A DNA stretch of 64,000 nucleotides from an uncultured Chthoniobacter sp. (lineage in GTDB: Bacteria > Verrucomicrobiota > Verrucomicrobiia > Chthoniobacterales > Chthoniobacteraceae): the NCBI GenBank assembly GCA_903874975.1, contig CAIQUL010000194.1, forward strand, positions 1 to 64,000, written 5' to 3'. The position numbers and the translations under genes are program-made. Under the pieces are notes generated by a model, which made no database searches, was not told the DNA's origin, and worked only from the letters and a program-made list of their open reading frames with translations. This document shows, piece after piece, positions 62,425 through 64,000 of the stretch; position 1 is the first letter of the stretch; each line of letters opens with the position of its first letter.

Positions 62425-63182
62425 CAGTCAGAGCGTTTCAGGCCCGCGCGTTCGAGCGCCTCGACCACAGTTTTGACGACTTTCACGCGCGCGTACCACT
62501 TGTAGTTGGCCGGCACCACGGTCCAGGGAGCGATGTCCGTGCTCGTCCGCTCGAAGGCATCCTCCGCCGCCTTGTTGTGCTCTTCCCACTTGCGGCGGTT
62601 GCGCCAGTCCTCGTCGTTGATTTTCCAGTGCTTGTAGGGATCCGCTTCGCGGCGCTTGAACCGCGCGAGCTGCTCATCCTTGGAAATGTGCAGGTAAATC
62701 TTCACGAAAATCGCCCCATCGTCCGTGAGCAGTTGCTCGAAGGAATTGATCTCGTCGTAGGCCCGCTTCCACTCCTTGTCGGTGGCGAAACCTTCCACCC
62801 GCTCCACGAGCACGCGTCCATACCATGAGCGGTCGAAAATGATGCTCTGCCCGTCGGGCGGGAGCTTGTTCCAAAACCGCCAGAGGTAGTGCCGCTGATC
62901 TTCCTCCACCGTTGGTTTCACCACCGAATGGACTCGCAGCAACCGCGGATCGAGCCGTTCGACGACGCGCTTGATCGCGCCGCCTTTGCCTGCGGCGTCG
63001 GGCCCCTCGAAAACCACGGTCAGCGTGCGCTGCGTCTCGCTTAAGGTGCGCGTGAGTTCCAGCAGCTTGAGCTGCTGTTCCTTGAGCCGCGGCTTGTAGT
63101 CCGCTTCATCGAGCGACTTGTGCTCTAAATCATCAAGACCGCGGCCCTTCTTCAGACCGTTTGGTTCACGCAGGTTTGGCAT
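62424..63182 (-). CDS. PPK2-family polyphosphate kinase
   Basis: The 252-residue protein has the PPK2 P-loop FEGPDAAGKGGAIKRVVERL, IIFDRSWYGRVLVERVEGFA and FVKIYLHISKDEQLARFKRR, followed by the lid with ADPYKHWKINDEDW. It moves phosphate between polyphosphate and nucleotides; ADP or AMP class cannot be separated safely from sequence. The start at Met 63182 (PNLREPNGLKKG) is chosen over an upstream in-frame Met at 63224. Confidence 0.93.
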   Translation of the reverse strand: MPNLREPNGLKKGRGLDDLEHKSLDEADYKPRLKEQQLKLLELTRTLSETQRTLTVVFEGPDAAGKGGAIKRVVERLDPRLLRVHSVVKPTVEEDQRHYLWRFWNKLPPDGQSIIFDRSWYGRVLVERVEGFATDKEWKRAYDEINSFEQLLTDDGAIFVKIYLHISKDEQLARFKRREADPYKHWKINDEDWRNRRKWEEHNKAAEDAFERTSTDIAPWTVVPANYKWYARVKVVKTVVEALERAGLKRSD

Positions 63183-63345
63183 GTGCCGCGTTATAGCGGA
63201 CGCACTTTTTTCCGCAAGCGGCACGTTCGCGACGCCCTTCTTTCGGTTGCGAATACAAGTTCACAGCCGAACCGAACTCGAAAAACCCGGTGGCTGGTCA
63301 GCTTATCTCACGACCGAATTAGCGAGTTACTTCCACAGGCCGGTC

Positions 63346-63486
63346 TCACTCGGGACTTCCAGTCCCAGCCGTGGAGTCCTGCCCCTTGCATTCCTCATTC
63401 GCCAAGTCTCTGGCGAGGACCACCCCTTTCAAGACCAGCAGCGAAATCATCAAACCGAATATGAAAATGGCGAAAACGTATTCCAT
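63346..63486 (-). CDS. Very small membrane protein
   Basis: The 46-residue frame begins MEYVFAIFIFGLMISLLVLK with one strong hydrophobic helix, then a charged tail ending GTGSPE. Its start is three bases after the stop of the next small membrane gene, so they are likely translated together. I recognise no family. Confidence 0.6.
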   Translation of the reverse strand: MEYVFAIFIFGLMISLLVLKGVVLARDLANEECKGQDSTAGTGSPE

Positions 63487-63489
63487 GGG

Positions 63490-63684
63490 TCACCGCCCTT
63501 TCTTTGTGGAAACTCCGCCGGCAAGAAGGACGACACGCACACCGACCCACAGCGAGAGGATGCTGGGCACCCAGATTCCGACATAGAGTCCGTATTCGTG
63601 ACTAACTAGAAACCAAAGCGAAACACTCGCCACGAAGCTCAGGAATGCTCCAATGATGAATGGGTAATCAATTTTGTGAAACAT
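63490..63684 (-). CDS. Small two-helix membrane protein
   Basis: The 64-residue protein has two hydrophobic stretches (YPFIIGAFLSFVASVSLWFL and YVGIWVPSILSLWVGVRVVL) and a basic C-terminus. The short loop HEYGL separates the helices. It precedes the 46-residue protein and probably functions with it. No family was recognised. Confidence 0.6.
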   Translation of the reverse strand: MFHKIDYPFIIGAFLSFVASVSLWFLVSHEYGLYVGIWVPSILSLWVGVRVVLLAGGVSTKKGR

Positions 63685-63703
63685 GGATATTTCCGGAATG
63701 GAG

Positions 63704-63740
63704 GAAAAAAAGGGGCTGGCGCAGTCGCTGCGCCAGCCCC
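63704..63740 (-). terminator. Rho-independent terminator
   Basis: GGGGCTGGCGCAG and CTGCGCCAGCCCC form a perfect 13-bp stem with loop TCG. On the minus strand it is followed by a run of eight T's (63704-63711 as A's on plus). It ends the fasciclin-domain transcript. Confidence 0.9.
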
Positions 63741-63755
63741 GTAGTTTGTTATCTG

Positions 63756-64000
63756 TTACGGAAGCAGGACCGTGTCGATGACGTGAATGACACCGTTACT
63801 CGCGGCGACATCTGTCTTGACGACATTGGCGGCTCCGATTGTGACTTTACCCCCATCCACCTTGATCGCGGCTTCCTTTCCGTTCACGGTCTTGGCGCTC
63901 ATGGTCTTGACATCCGCAGCCATTACTTTGCCGGCGACGACGTGGTAGGTGAGGATGCTGGCGAGCTTTTCCTTGTTCTCGGGTTTGAGAAGGCTCTCGA
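63756..64000 (-). CDS. Fasciclin-domain protein (partial, C-terminal part)
   Basis: The 81 visible codons include [20 protein letters not shown] and the conserved ending [12 protein letters not shown], the H2 region of the fasciclin (FAS1) fold. The first half lies beyond the right edge. FAS1 proteins are usually secreted adhesion or surface proteins. It stops at TAA 63756-63758 just before the terminator. Confidence 0.92.
   Translation of the reverse strand, partial: ESLLKPENKEKLASILTYHVVAGKVMAADVKTMSAKTVNGKEAAIKVDGGKVTIGAANVVKTDVAASNGVIHVIDTVLLP

Overview
The window is GC-rich chromosomal DNA that most resembles the phylum Verrucomicrobiota. The evidence is a DUF1501 / DUF1549-DUF1553 planctomycete-type pair, PEP-CTERM-tailed formylglycine-fold proteins, a GH75 chitosanase-like lipoprotein, a DUF4112 protein, a REP-associated transposase with its short repeats, and weak or absent Shine-Dalgarno sites before most genes. 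I cannot name the genus. No rRNA, tRNA or CRISPR array was recognised.

Layout. Positions 1-9,430 hold a DUF4112 membrane protein, the DUF1501 and DUF1549/DUF1553 exported proteins, comEC and trmB. Positions 9,465-14,900 mix intact genes (the G6PDH pair opcA-like/zwf, and a RAYT transposase) with decay: an IS5-family remnant abutting a broken PEP-CTERM gene, a toxin-antitoxin locus whose toxin carries an early stop, and a headless response regulator. At 15,058-17,768 are a GT39 and a GT9 glycosyltransferase. The stretch 17,769-23,830 is a gene graveyard with truncated pieces of at least five genes, repeated short motifs at the truncation points and an 83-bp direct repeat. It also carries an intact PEP-CTERM/FGE protein, a cupin, a PhnA-like protein and an autotransporter-type barrel of lower GC. 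At 23,831-39,807 lie housekeeping and envelope genes: dnaX, ybaB, an RF-like GGQ protein, a DUF4139 protein, GH75, a polar amino-acid ABC transporter, a large VWA membrane protein, ftsH, a secreted phosphatase-fold protein and a cysteine-less redoxin.

The main system is the block 39,827-60,079, all on the minus strand and mostly joined by 1-4 nt start/stop overlaps. Read in the direction of transcription it starts with a NusG-type specialised antiterminator, then the two subunits of a Wzm/Wzt-type polysaccharide ABC exporter (the ATPase with a C-terminal cargo-recognition domain). About twenty assembly and decoration genes follow: GT4 and GT2 glycosyltransferases, a glycosyltransferase-methyltransferase fusion, several methyltransferases including a TylF type, a pyruvyl transferase, two hexapeptide acyltransferases, an asparagine-synthase-type amidotransferase and one NAD-dependent epimerase. 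This predicts a cell-surface glycan made in the cytoplasm, trimmed with methyl, acyl, amide and pyruvyl groups, and exported by the ABC transporter. The precise structure cannot be read from sequence.

Positions 60,081-64,000 hold a GbsR-type regulator divergent from a polyprenyl-phosphate glycosyltransferase with a palindromic operator candidate between them, a LysM/TPR lipoprotein, a PPK2 polyphosphate kinase, two tiny coupled membrane proteins and the end of a fasciclin protein with a strong terminator.
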